DNA from: DATKJS01 sp964551995 | GTDB lineage: Bacteria; Acidobacteriota; Aminicenantia; Aminicenantales; Saccharicenantaceae | Assembly (NCBI GenBank): GCA_964551995.1 | Contig: CAZKFD010000032.1 | Location: forward strand, 124,001 to 188,000 | DNA length: 64,000 bases | Direction of reading: 5' to 3' | In this document: one piece after another, positions 9,331-17,471 of the stretch | How positions within the stretch are numbered: the stretch's first letter is position 1 | Layout of the letters: each line of letters begins with the position of its first letter | Position numbers and translations under genes: made by a program | Notes under the pieces: model-generated | The model's database searches: none | What the model saw: only the letters and a program-made list of their open reading frames with translations | Told to the model about the DNA's origin: nothing

Positions 9331-9424
9331 GCGTGGCCTGTGCGATATATCACGCCGTCCGCAGGGTCGGGATGGAGCCGCCTCGGAACTGGCGGGATGG
9401 GCCGGAAAATCTAACCCAAAAACC

Positions 9425-9453
9425 ATTATAGCCCAAAAATCCTCCGGGCTCAA
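9425..9453 (-). promoter_or_regulatory. sigma70-like promoter of the EF-G/P-loop operon
   Basis: TTGAGC (9448-9453), 17-base spacer, perfect TATAAT (9425-9430) on the minus strand, about 95 bases upstream of the EF-G ATG. It faces away from the 9470-9498 promoter; the two -35 boxes are 16 bases apart. Confidence 0.6.
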
Positions 9454-9469
9454 TTCGACCCCTTGAGGC

Positions 9470-9498
9470 TTGAGGCGCGGCGGCCCGGGGGCTATAAT
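9470..9498 (+). promoter_or_regulatory. sigma70-like promoter of the arabinofuranosidase gene
   Basis: TTGAGG (9470-9475), 17-base spacer, perfect TATAAT (9493-9498). Predicted leader of about 43 bases before the ATG at 9548, which has GGAGG just upstream. Confidence 0.6.
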
Positions 9499-9547
9499 CG
9501 TGGCGCCTTTCATGGACCTGATTCCGGCCGTCGACGAAGGAGGCTTC

Positions 9548-11437
9548 ATGACCATTCGGGAATCACGGCTAGGGGCCGTCCCGCTCGTTATTTTTCTGCT
9601 GGTCGCGCTCGCCGCGGGCCCGGGACGGGGCGATTCGGCCGCGGCCGGCGCGGCCGTTCTCAAGGTCTACGCTCGTCCGGCCGGCGAGGGTCGCATCAAC
9701 CCGATGATCTACGGCGGCTTCGTCGAACTCCTCGACGACCTCGTCCCGGGGATGTGGGCCGAGATGCTCGGGGACCGCGGCTTCGAAGGCGTCCTGCCGG
9801 CCTCCACTTGGGACTACTTCCGGGGCCAGCCCGACCTCTGCGACCGGGACTGGGACAGGAGCGCGGACTGGGCCTACGATACGGATAAGCCCTTCAACGA
9901 CAGGCAAGCCTGCCGTATCGACGTTCCCGGCGACCGGCCGGCCCGTCTGACCCAGGGTAACCTCGCCGTCAGCAAGGGAATGTCCTATACTTTCTCGGGC
10001 CACATCCGCGCCGACTCGACGTTTCCAAGAGTCCGCGTCTCCCTGAAGGTTCTCCTGCCGGACGGGTCATGGGTGATGCTCGCCGGAGCAGAGCTCTCTC
10101 CCCCGGGAGCCGAATGGAAGAGGGTCGCGGCCAAGCTCGTCTCCCGAGGAACGACGGACCGGGCTGTCTTCGAGGTCGAGGCGCGGGGCCGGGGGCGCGT
10201 CTGGCTCGACGCGCTCTCGCTCATGCCTGACGACAATGTCGAGGGCTGGCGGCGGGACGTAGTCGAAGCCGTGAAGGAACTCGCCCCGCCCGTCATCCGC
10301 TGGGGAGGGTCGACCGTCGATCCCGGCGGCTACCGCTGGAGCGACGCGATCGGCGACCGGGACCTCCGGCCGTCGTTCGTCAATCCGGTCTGGGGCCGGC
10401 GCGACACGAACGACGTCGGCGTCGAGGAGTTCGTCCGGCTGTGCCGGGCGGCCGGCGCGGAGCCCCTGATCTGTGTGAGCCTCGCCGACGGCGCCGAGAG
10501 CGCCCGCCGCATGGTCGAGTACCTTAACGGCCCTGCGTCCTCGGAGTGGGGCGGAAAGAGGGCCGCGAACGGCCATGCCGCATCCTACGGCGTCAAGTAC
10601 TGGCAGATCGGGAACGAGATAGACTCCCCCGGCTACGTCCGGAGCCTGGCGGAATTCGCCCGGGCCGTGCACGCCGCCGACCCGGGGGCCGTGGTCCTCT
10701 CCTCCTTCCCGACCAAGGAGATCATCGACACCGACGGGGCAGACATCGACATCGTCTGCCCTCATTATTATCAGCCGGACCTCGACGGCGTGGACGCCGA
10801 CCTCGGGGAGATCGAGTCGTGGATCGGGAGCTCGGCGGCCCGCGGCCGCCTGCGGATCGGCGTCACCGAGTGGAACATCGACGCCGGGAACTGGGGCCTG
10901 GGCCGCGGCAAGCTCAACAGCCTCGGCTGCGCTCTGTTCGAGGCCCGCTTCCTCAACGTCCTCCACCGCCACGCCGATTCGGTCGTGCTGGCCTGCCGCT
11001 CGAACATGACCAACAGCTTCTGCGGCGGGGTGATCCAGACGGACGCGGCCGGCCTCTACCGCACGCCGAGCTTTCTCGTCATGGAGATGTACCGCCGGCA
11101 TTCCCGGCCCGTGCCCCTGCGGGTCGCCGAAGGCGTGCCGGCCCGGGTCGACGCGACCGCCTGCGCCACCGAGGACGGGTCGGCGGTGACGGTCTTCGCG
11201 GTCAACGCGCGCGAGGAGCCGGCGTGCGTCAGCCTCGATCTTTCCGATTTCGGGACCGCCTTCATCGTCCGCGGAGGGGAGGTCGTGAAGGACTCCCGGG
11301 ACCGCGGCGAGATCGATATCGTCAACGGGTTCGCCGATCCCCAGAGAGTGATCCGGGCGCCGCTCGAAGTCGGGCCCGGAAACGCCGTCACGATCCCCGC
11401 GCTCTCGGTCGTGGCGATCGAGTGCGTCCGGCGGTAG
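9548..11437 (+). CDS. secreted GH51-like alpha-L-arabinofuranosidase
   Basis: A 629-residue exported glycoside hydrolase. Residues 1-30 form a signal peptide. The N-terminal INPMIYGGFVELLDDLVPGM, the middle YRWSDAIGDRDLRPSFVNP and the catalytic stretches YWQIGNEID (Glu357, predicted acid/base) and IGVTEWNID (Glu441, predicted nucleophile) follow the GH51 layout of a carbohydrate-binding insertion, TIM barrel and C-terminal beta-sandwich. It would release terminal arabinose from plant polysaccharides outside the cytoplasm. The start is set by GGAGG a few bases before the ATG at 9548. It stands alone; the pyruvate dehydrogenase E2 gene converges 18 bases after its end. Confidence 0.88.
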   Translation: MTIRESRLGAVPLVIFLLVALAAGPGRGDSAAAGAAVLKVYARPAGEGRINPMIYGGFVELLDDLVPGMWAEMLGDRGFEGVLPASTWDYFRGQPDLCDRDWDRSADWAYDTDKPFNDRQACRIDVPGDRPARLTQGNLAVSKGMSYTFSGHIRADSTFPRVRVSLKVLLPDGSWVMLAGAELSPPGAEWKRVAAKLVSRGTTDRAVFEVEARGRGRVWLDALSLMPDDNVEGWRRDVVEAVKELAPPVIRWGGSTVDPGGYRWSDAIGDRDLRPSFVNPVWGRRDTNDVGVEEFVRLCRAAGAEPLICVSLADGAESARRMVEYLNGPASSEWGGKRAANGHAASYGVKYWQIGNEIDSPGYVRSLAEFARAVHAADPGAVVLSSFPTKEIIDTDGADIDIVCPHYYQPDLDGVDADLGEIESWIGSSAARGRLRIGVTEWNIDAGNWGLGRGKLNSLGCALFEARFLNVLHRHADSVVLACRSNMTNSFCGGVIQTDAAGLYRTPSFLVMEMYRRHSRPVPLRVAEGVPARVDATACATEDGSAVTVFAVNAREEPACVSLDLSDFGTAFIVRGGEVVKDSRDRGEIDIVNGFADPQRVIRAPLEVGPGNAVTIPALSVVAIECVRR

Positions 11438-11455
11438 GACGAACGGCCGCCCGTA

Positions 11456-12688
11456 TCACTCGCCCTGGAGCGGGAGCTTCTCCGGATCCTCCAGGAAGCG
11501 CACGAGGTCCCTGGTGAACCGGGCCGCCTCGGCCCCGTCGTTGACCCGGTGGTCGAACGAGAGGCAAAGCGGCAGGGTCGTGCGGACGACGACGCGCCCC
11601 CCCTCGACCCTGGCCCGGTCTTCGATCTTCATCGTGGCCAGGATGGCCACTTCCGGGTAGTTGATGATGGGTGTGGCCGCATACCCCCCGATGACACCGA
11701 CGTTGGTGACGGAGAACGTCCCGCCCTTGAGGTCGGCCAGGTCGAGGGTCCGCTCCCGGGCGGCCTTGGCCAGGTTCCCGATCTCCTCGGCGATGTCGAG
11801 AACCGACTTCTGGTCGGCCGCCTTAACCACGGGCACGATCAGCCCCTCGGGGACGTCCACCGCGATCCCGATGTTGTAGTACTTCTTGACGATGATCTCG
11901 CCTTCGTCATCGTCGAGCGAGGCGTTGAGCGTCGGATGGAGTTTGAGGGCCTCAATGAGTGCCTTGACGATGAACGGGAGATAGGTGAGTTTGGCGCCCT
12001 TGGCCTCCGCCTCGCCTTTCATCTTCTCCCGGAGCGCCATGAGCCTCGCGGCGTCGGCCTCGTCAAAGTGCGTGACGTGGGCGGCTTTGTCGAGGGACTC
12101 GCGCATATGCCGCGCCGTGGACCTGCGGATGCCCCGGAGCGGGATCCGCTCGAGGGTCCCGTAGAAATCGAATTTCGATTTGACCTTGATCTCGAGCTTC
12201 TTTTCGGCCGGCTTCGCCTGAGCCCGGCGAATGTCCTCCTCGGTGATCCGGCCTCCGGGTCCCGTACCGGCGACGGACGCCAGGTCGACCCCCGCTTCCT
12301 CCGCGAGCTTGCGGACCTTGGGCGTTGCGAGCGCCCGGCCCGGCGGCCCGGCCGGCGAGATCGGCCCCTTCACGCCCGGGGCCGGTTCCGCCGCGGCCGG
12401 CGCGCCTCCCGCAGCCGTCTCCGCCGCCGCCCCCTTGGGCACGGCCTCGCCCTTCTCCCCGATGGTCACCAGGACGTCTCCGACCCTGACGATGTCCTTT
12501 TCCTTGAAGTGAAGCTTGAGGACGGTCCCGGAGTACGGCGAGGGCATCTCGACGATGGCCTTGTCGGTCTCGATCTCGGCCAGCGTCTGGTCGGCCTTGA
12601 CCGTCTCGCCCTCCTTCACCAGCCAGCGGACGACTTCGCCTTCGGTGATGCCTTCTCCGACGTCGGGGAACCGGAATTGCTTCGCCAT
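11456..12688 (-). CDS. pdhC: 2-oxoacid dehydrogenase E2 (dihydrolipoamide acyltransferase)
   Basis: A 410-residue E2 core protein. One lipoyl domain (residues 1-76) carries the lipoylated Lys43 in ETDKAIVEMPS; an Ala/Pro-rich linker follows; the peripheral subunit-binding domain spans about 117-155 (ATPKVRKLAEEAGVD); the catalytic domain ends with DHRVNDG, giving His380 and Asp384. It transfers the acyl group from E1 to CoA. It lies 2 bases after E1beta at the end of the five-gene operon starting at 15536. Pyruvate is the likeliest substrate from the E1 sequence, but a branched-chain 2-oxoacid complex is not excluded, given the nearby branched-chain acyl-CoA genes. No E3 gene follows. Confidence 0.92.
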   Translation of the reverse strand: MAKQFRFPDVGEGITEGEVVRWLVKEGETVKADQTLAEIETDKAIVEMPSPYSGTVLKLHFKEKDIVRVGDVLVTIGEKGEAVPKGAAAETAAGGAPAAAEPAPGVKGPISPAGPPGRALATPKVRKLAEEAGVDLASVAGTGPGGRITEEDIRRAQAKPAEKKLEIKVKSKFDFYGTLERIPLRGIRRSTARHMRESLDKAAHVTHFDEADAARLMALREKMKGEAEAKGAKLTYLPFIVKALIEALKLHPTLNASLDDDEGEIIVKKYYNIGIAVDVPEGLIVPVVKAADQKSVLDIAEEIGNLAKAARERTLDLADLKGGTFSVTNVGVIGGYAATPIINYPEVAILATMKIEDRARVEGGRVVVRTTLPLCLSFDHRVNDGAEAARFTRDLVRFLEDPEKLPLQGE

Positions 12689-12690
12689 GG

Positions 12691-13665
12691 TCAGAACTCC
12701 ATGATTTGATGGATGGCCCGGAGCAGCCGGTCCGGGTTCGGATAGTAATAATCCTCGCTCTTGGGGAGCGGGACGGTGATGTCCGGGGCCGTGACGCGAA
12801 GGACCGGCGCGCTGAGACTGAGCAGGGCCCGCTCGCCGATCAGGGCGGCGATCTCCGCCCCGAGGCCGCCCGTCCGGGGGGCCTCGTGCAGGACGATGGC
12901 CCGCCCGGTCTTTGTCACGGATGCGAGGACCGTCTCCGCGTCCATCGGCGAGAGGGTCCTCAGGTCGACGATCTCGGCGCCGAGGCCTTCGGCCTGGGCC
13001 TTGTCCGCAGCCTTCACGGCGACCGGGATCATGGCGCCCCAGGCGATGACGGTCACGTCCTTTCCTTCGCGGGCGACCCGGGCTTTCCGGAGGGGCACTT
13101 CGTAAAGAGCTTCCGGAACCTCCTGCTTCTCGGCCCGGTAAAGGCGAGCCGGCTCGAGGAAGATGACCGGGTCGTCGCTCCTGAGCGAGGCGACAAGAAG
13201 CCCCTTGGCCTCGTAGGGGCTCGAAGGGACCACGACCGTCAGGCCTGGGATCTGGCAGAACAGGGCCTCGGTGCTTTCCGAGTGGTGCTCGAGCGCCCTG
13301 ACGCCGGCCCCGTAGGGGGTGCGGATGACGAGGGGAACGGTGAAGCGGCCACGGGTCCTGTTGCGCATCCGGGCGGCGTGGGAGATGAGCTGGTTGAAGG
13401 CCGGGTAGATGAAGCCCATGAACTGGATCTCGGCGATCGGCCGCAGCCCGAGCGCCGCCATGCCGATGGCGGCCCCGACGGCGGCCGACTCGGCGAGGGG
13501 AGTATCAATGACGCGTTCGGGCCCGAACTGGTCGACGAGCCCGTCGGTGACCCGGAAGACTCCGCCGTCGCGGCCGACGTCCTCACCGAAAAGGACGTAC
13601 CGGCTGTCCCTCTCCATCTCCTGGGCGAGGGCTTGGTTAATGGCCTGGACCATGGTCATGATCAT
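12691..13665 (-). CDS. pdhB: 2-oxoacid (pyruvate) dehydrogenase E1 beta subunit
   Basis: A 324-residue transketolase-like subunit. GEDVGRDGGVFRVTDGL, the DTPLAESAAVGAAIGMA block and the C-terminal HEAPRTGGLGAEIAA match PdhB/BkdA2 proteins; it provides the pyrimidine-side half of the thiamine diphosphate site in the alpha2beta2 E1. The ATG at 13665 overlaps the stop of E1alpha (ATGA) and has GGGAGG 8 bases upstream, inside the end of E1alpha, so translation is coupled. An ATG two codons later is also possible. Confidence 0.93.
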   Translation of the reverse strand: MIMTMVQAINQALAQEMERDSRYVLFGEDVGRDGGVFRVTDGLVDQFGPERVIDTPLAESAAVGAAIGMAALGLRPIAEIQFMGFIYPAFNQLISHAARMRNRTRGRFTVPLVIRTPYGAGVRALEHHSESTEALFCQIPGLTVVVPSSPYEAKGLLVASLRSDDPVIFLEPARLYRAEKQEVPEALYEVPLRKARVAREGKDVTVIAWGAMIPVAVKAADKAQAEGLGAEIVDLRTLSPMDAETVLASVTKTGRAIVLHEAPRTGGLGAEIAALIGERALLSLSAPVLRVTAPDITVPLPKSEDYYYPNPDRLLRAIHQIMEF

Positions 13666-14741
13666 CGGGAGCCTCCCTTCGCGGAGGCCTTCAGCCCGGC
13701 CAGCTGTGCATCGAGGTTCGGTGTCATCACCGCGTAGGTGAAGGTGAACAGGTCGTCGAGGGAGGCGGGCGGCCGCGCCTCGGCGTCCTCCACGGCCTTC
13801 TCGACGAGGGCGGAGGATTCCTCCTGGACCTCCTTCTCGTAGGCTTCCGTCCACAGGCCTTTCTTCTTCAGATAGGCCTGGAACCTCGCGATCGGGTCCC
13901 TTCTCTCCCACTCGCGGAGGTCGTCCTCGGCGCGGTAGCGGGCGGCATCGTCGGAGGTCGTATGATCGCCCATGCGGTAGGTGTAGGCCTCGATCAGGGT
14001 TGGCCCGCCTCCTCCCCGGGCGGCAGCCGCGGCATCTTTCGTCGCCGTGTACATCGCCAGGACGTCGTTCCCGTCGACCTGGACGCCCCGGAAGCCGTAG
14101 GCGAGCGCCTTCTGGGCGATCGTGGCCGCCGCCGTCTGACGGCTCCGGGGGACGGAGATGGCGAACTGATTGTTGTAGCAGATGAAAACGTTGGGCGTCT
14201 TGAAGACGCCGGCGAAGTTCATGCCCTCGTGGAAATCGCCCTCGGAGGTGGCCCCGTCGCCGAAGCTGCAGGCGACGGCGATCTTGAGCTTCTTGATGTT
14301 GGCCGCCATGCCGGCCCCGACCGCGTGGAGGATCTGCGAGGCCACCGGGATGGCCAGGGGGAAGAGGTTCAGGCCGTCGGGCGTCCGGAGGCCGGCCTCG
14401 TTCCCCATCCAGTAATGGTAATAGTCCGCGAGCGGGTAGCCGAGCGTGAGGTAGGTCCCGAGATCCCGGAAGTACGGGAAAAACCAGTCGCCGGCCCGGA
14501 GCGCGCTGGCCGCCCCGACCTGGCAGGCCTCGTGGCCGCGGCTCGGCGCGTAGGTCCCGAGCCGTCCCTGACGCTGGAGCTTGAGGGCCTTGACGTCGGC
14601 GGCCCGGGTCAGGGCCATGCGGGCGTACATCTTCCGCAGCTCCCCGTCCGGGACGGCAGGCTCGAGTCCCTCGCGGACGCTCCCCGACTCGTCGAGGATC
14701 TGGAATCTCTCCCCCTTGAGAGGGTCGAACCGCTCGATCAT
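13662..14741 (-). CDS. pdhA: 2-oxoacid (pyruvate) dehydrogenase E1 alpha subunit
   Basis: A 359-residue thiamine diphosphate enzyme subunit. The N-terminus FQILDESG and QRQGRLGTYAPSRGHEACQ resemble Gram-positive-type PdhA. The ThDP/Mg motif is the GDGATSEGDFHEGMNFA block ending in YNNQFAIS. The regulatory-loop region YRMGDHTTSDD is present. It decarboxylates the 2-oxoacid and reductively acylates E2 with E1beta. The start at 14741 follows GGGAGGAGGG. It begins 82 bases after the glutaredoxin-like gene with no promoter that I can see between, so it is read as part of the operon from 15593-15621. Confidence 0.92.
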   Translation of the reverse strand: MIERFDPLKGERFQILDESGSVREGLEPAVPDGELRKMYARMALTRAADVKALKLQRQGRLGTYAPSRGHEACQVGAASALRAGDWFFPYFRDLGTYLTLGYPLADYYHYWMGNEAGLRTPDGLNLFPLAIPVASQILHAVGAGMAANIKKLKIAVACSFGDGATSEGDFHEGMNFAGVFKTPNVFICYNNQFAISVPRSRQTAAATIAQKALAYGFRGVQVDGNDVLAMYTATKDAAAAARGGGGPTLIEAYTYRMGDHTTSDDAARYRAEDDLREWERRDPIARFQAYLKKKGLWTEAYEKEVQEESSALVEKAVEDAEARPPASLDDLFTFTYAVMTPNLDAQLAGLKASAKGGSR

Positions 14742-14823
14742 GGGGTCCCTCCTCCCGGATTCGTTGTCTTTGCGGACGCCGGAGGGCTCCGGCCGTTCCC
14801 GGTCCGCAGTCGCCGCGCGGCCG

Positions 14824-15108
14824 CTATTGCCGGGCGACCCAGTCTTTGAGCTTGTCGTATTCGACGTCGCCGCAGAGGACGTCTTTTGTGTCGGCATTGA
14901 AGAATGTCGGCACCCGGAGCTGGCCGCCGCACTTGGGCGCGATGTCGTCCCGGTAGGACCGCATGAGGTCGGCGTTCTTCTCGTCGTGCCAGACCTCGTA
15001 TTTCTCAAAGCGGATGCCCGTCTCCTGTTCGAACCTTTCGACGAGGGGCATCATCTTCTTGCAATGGGGGCAGTCCCTCCCATGAAACATGAGCAGCTTG
15101 GCCATCAT
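14824..15108 (-). CDS. glutaredoxin/thioredoxin-like protein with CPHC motif
   Basis: A 94-residue thioredoxin-fold protein. The redox motif is CPHC at residues 13-16 (HGRDCPHCKK), and the cis-proline strand is LRVPTFFNADT. It should perform dithiol/disulfide exchange in the cytoplasm. Two ATG codons lie in tandem (15106-15108 and 15103-15105); the second is better spaced from GGAGG. The first overlaps the stop codon of the rubredoxin-FTR gene, so the two are translationally coupled and probably work as donor and acceptor. Its position directly ahead of E1/E2 genes is unusual. Confidence 0.85.
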   Translation of the reverse strand: MMAKLLMFHGRDCPHCKKMMPLVERFEQETGIRFEKYEVWHDEKNADLMRSYRDDIAPKCGGQLRVPTFFNADTKDVLCGDVEYDKLKDWVARQ

Positions 15109-15536
15109 TTCCTCCTGACGAAGAGCCCGCACCAACATTCTCCGTCCGGCTTGCCTTTGTAGGTTTCGTGGATGAGAAAGTTGCAGGGGCAGATGATCCT
15201 TAGGTCCTCTTCCCAGTCCTTGGTCCGCAGGCGGCACGGACAGTATTTGAGGCCGTGATTCTGTTCGTTCTCGAAGATCCCCCGGAGAAGAGTCTCGACC
15301 TTGTCCTCGTCCGGATTGACCATGAACTCGTTCCCGGCCGTGAAGCGCTCGATGGCTTTCTGGAAATCTCCGGCTGCGAAAACGGCGTCGGGGCCTCCGC
15401 CCAGGATCTTCCGGGCCTCCTCGGCCGTGATCTCCACGTAGGCGTTCAGGGCCTTGCACGTGGGGCAAAGCTCGGGAGGGACGACGCCGTAGTGGATATC
15501 GTTGCAGACGAAACACCGCCAATATCTCTTTTTCAT
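15105..15536 (-). CDS. rubredoxin-like plus ferredoxin:thioredoxin reductase catalytic protein
   Basis: A 143-residue redox protein with two parts. Residues 8-27 hold a rubredoxin-type iron site: Cys8, Cys11, Cys24, Cys27. The C-terminal half carries three CxC pairs, Cys99/101 (KYCPCRL), Cys116/118 (ICPCNF) and Cys134/136 (ECWCGLF), the arrangement of the catalytic chain of ferredoxin:thioredoxin reductase, which uses a 4Fe-4S cluster and adjacent disulfide to reduce thioredoxins. The start at 15536 is set by GAGGAGGG upstream. It is the first gene of the operon leading into the CPHC protein and the 2-oxoacid dehydrogenase subunits. Confidence 0.88.
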   Translation of the reverse strand: MKKRYWRCFVCNDIHYGVVPPELCPTCKALNAYVEITAEEARKILGGGPDAVFAAGDFQKAIERFTAGNEFMVNPDEDKVETLLRGIFENEQNHGLKYCPCRLRTKDWEEDLRIICPCNFLIHETYKGKPDGECWCGLFVRRK

Positions 15537-15592
15537 GGAGATCCCTCCTCGGAGATGGAAACGCCCTCGCGGGCCGGACTCCATTCTCTAGT

Positions 15593-15621
15593 ATTTTATT
15601 AGGAAAGGTGGGCGGGGTCAA
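15593..15621 (-). promoter_or_regulatory. sigma70-like promoter of the FTR-Grx-PDH operon
   Basis: TTGACC (15616-15621), 17-base spacer, TAAAAT (15593-15598) on the minus strand, about 57 bases upstream of the first ATG. Confidence 0.6.
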
Positions 15622-15652
15622 ACCGCGTCTTTCGGCCCGGCCGGGGCGGCGG

Positions 15653-16534
15653 TCAGAAATTGATGACGACCGAGGTCGTGAAAAAGGTGTCGAGCCCCTT
15701 GAGCGGGACGGGGACCGTGAGGCCCGTGTTCGTGCCGTCGGGATCGAACAGGGGCACGGGCTGATTCGCGGGCAGGTGGGCGTAGAGGAGCCGGACGCTG
15801 GCTTTGAGCGCCAGGCCCTTGGAGATCGCCGCGCTCACGGAGCTGGTCCAGTCGTAGCGCCAGTCGACGGGCTTTTTCAGGTTGTCGTCGAAGATGAACT
15901 GACTCGCAAACAATGAGTTGTCGAGAATCTTCTGGTCGAAACCGGCGATCCCCCGGAACCCGGCGAAAGAGGTCGCTGGCACCCCGATGTACTTTCTCAG
16001 GGTGTAGGTGAGGCCGGCGTCCATCTTGAAGTGCGTCTTTTTCGTATCGACCCACGCGTAGCCCGTGCCCGCCGTGAGAAGGCCCCGGCTCTCGACTCCG
16101 GCGAACCGGTTCCGGTCCCAGCTCAGCCCGACCTGGAGCACGACTTTCTTGGCGAGATTATGGTCGTACTGCCCGGAGAGGAGGTAGTTTTCGGCGACCA
16201 GGGTGCTCGTCCTCGTTTCCTCGACGACATAGTCGGTCTCCGTACCGACGGCCGTCTTCGTGGTCGTGGCGGCGTTGCCCCGGAGGATGAAGGTTTTGAA
16301 GATGAGGGCGTCCTTGTCCCATTTGCGGATGAATGTCGTGCCCAGGCTGAAAGTCGATGTCGAGGTGTTCCCGCCCGTCACGACGTAGCCGAGTTCCGCG
16401 GTCGCATTCCAAAGGCCGAGAAGGCCCCGCTTCGGCTCATCGGCGCGGGCAGCCGCCGGGAGGACTGCAAGGAAGGCCGCCAGGCCGAGCGTCACGGCGG
16501 CCGCGTGGAAGAGAGGATATCGGCATACGGTCAT
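15653..16534 (-). CDS. DUF481 outer-membrane protein (YdiY-like)
   Basis: A 293-residue exported protein. A signal peptide (LFHAAAVTLGLAAFLAVLPA) ends near ARADEP; the mature part is a run of amphipathic beta-strands with the DUF481 hallmark WNATAELGYVVTGGNTST near its start and a final FFTTSVVINF strand ending in Phe. Such proteins are predicted outer-membrane barrels of unknown function (E. coli YdiY family). The start at 16534 fits the promoter at 16574-16603; a longer frame to 16603 would begin inside it. It is followed after 31 bases by the promoter of the FTR operon on the same strand. Confidence 0.85.
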   Translation of the reverse strand: MTVCRYPLFHAAAVTLGLAAFLAVLPAAARADEPKRGLLGLWNATAELGYVVTGGNTSTSTFSLGTTFIRKWDKDALIFKTFILRGNAATTTKTAVGTETDYVVEETRTSTLVAENYLLSGQYDHNLAKKVVLQVGLSWDRNRFAGVESRGLLTAGTGYAWVDTKKTHFKMDAGLTYTLRKYIGVPATSFAGFRGIAGFDQKILDNSLFASQFIFDDNLKKPVDWRYDWTSSVSAAISKGLALKASVRLLYAHLPANQPVPLFDPDGTNTGLTVPVPLKGLDTFFTTSVVINF

Positions 16535-16573
16535 AGAGCGAACTCTCGGTACAGGAATTGTGATAAGTCGAAT

Positions 16574-16603
16574 AAAATAGCGCCCCGGGCCTGACGCTGT
16601 CAA
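16574..16603 (-). promoter_or_regulatory. sigma70-like promoter of the DUF481 gene
   Basis: Perfect TTGACA (16598-16603), 18-base spacer, TATTTT (16574-16579) on the minus strand; it lies between the end of the ROK gene and the DUF481 start. Confidence 0.55.
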
Positions 16604-16616
16604 GAGGGGGCGGAGC

Positions 16617-17471
16617 TTATGCGGCCGGCGCGTCGTATACGAGGGCGGCCGCCCCGAGGATGGCGATGTTCTCAGTCTCCGAGACCTCGACCTTCAGCCG
16701 CTCCCTGGAGATGGAATAGGCGAAGGTCCGGAACGTCTCCCGCATCGTCCCGCTGAAAAAGCAGAAGGCCTCGCTGACCGACCCCCCGAGGACGATGATC
16801 TCGGGGTCGACGGCGTAGCAGATGGCCTTGACGGCCTCGCCCAGGTGGCGGCCGTACTCGGCGAAGACGGCCCGGGCTTCCGAGTCGCCATTCTCCGCCC
16901 GGGCGAAGAGTTCGCGGCCCGAGGTGTGATGCACGCGTTCGAAGAACTGCCCGCTGCAGTAGGCTTCGAAGTTTCTGTCCAGGTAAGGGAGCATGCCGAA
17001 TTCGCCGGCCCCGCAATTGATGCCCGAATACAGGCGGCCGTTGGCGATGATGCCGGCCCCCAGCCCCGTGCCGAGGATTAGGCCGACGGCGTGATCATAG
17101 GGTCTGGCCTTGCCGAAATGCTTTTCCCCGACGGCGAAGCAGTTGGCATCGTTATTGACATAGGCAGGGAGATGATAACGTTCTTCGAGCTCGGCCTTGA
17201 GGGGGACCTTCTTCCACGAGGGGATGTTCTGGACGTCGTAGACGACGCCTGTCCGGAGGTCGACGACGGAGGGCACGCCGGCGCCGAGCGCCGTCACGGC
17301 CGGCCGTATGACCGGGTCGACAGCGCTGAAGACGTCCTCCAAGACCTCACGCTCCGTTCCCCGGCTGCGGATGGCGACGGACCGGACCTCGGCCAGTCGG
17401 CCGCCCTCGACCCGCCCGGCCCGGACGTTCGTCCCGCCGAGGTCGACGCCGACGACGGCCGCGTCGCTCAT
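16617..17471 (-). CDS. ROK-family sugar kinase
   Basis: A 284-residue ASKHA-fold kinase of the ROK family. The phosphate-binding loop is GVDLGGTNVRAG (residues 8-19), the catalytic aspartate lies in VNNDANCFAVGE, and the second glycine loop is GLILGTGLGAGII. The usual ROK zinc motif CxCGxxGCxE is not intact; only one cysteine (EAYCSGQ) stands there, so this is a zinc-less or altered form. It probably phosphorylates a hexose brought in by the transporter gene just upstream, whose stop it overlaps by four bases (ATGA). The sugar cannot be named. Confidence 0.85.
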   Translation of the reverse strand: MSDAAVVGVDLGGTNVRAGRVEGGRLAEVRSVAIRSRGTEREVLEDVFSAVDPVIRPAVTALGAGVPSVVDLRTGVVYDVQNIPSWKKVPLKAELEERYHLPAYVNNDANCFAVGEKHFGKARPYDHAVGLILGTGLGAGIIANGRLYSGINCGAGEFGMLPYLDRNFEAYCSGQFFERVHHTSGRELFARAENGDSEARAVFAEYGRHLGEAVKAICYAVDPEIIVLGGSVSEAFCFFSGTMRETFRTFAYSISRERLKVEVSETENIAILGAAALVYDAPAA

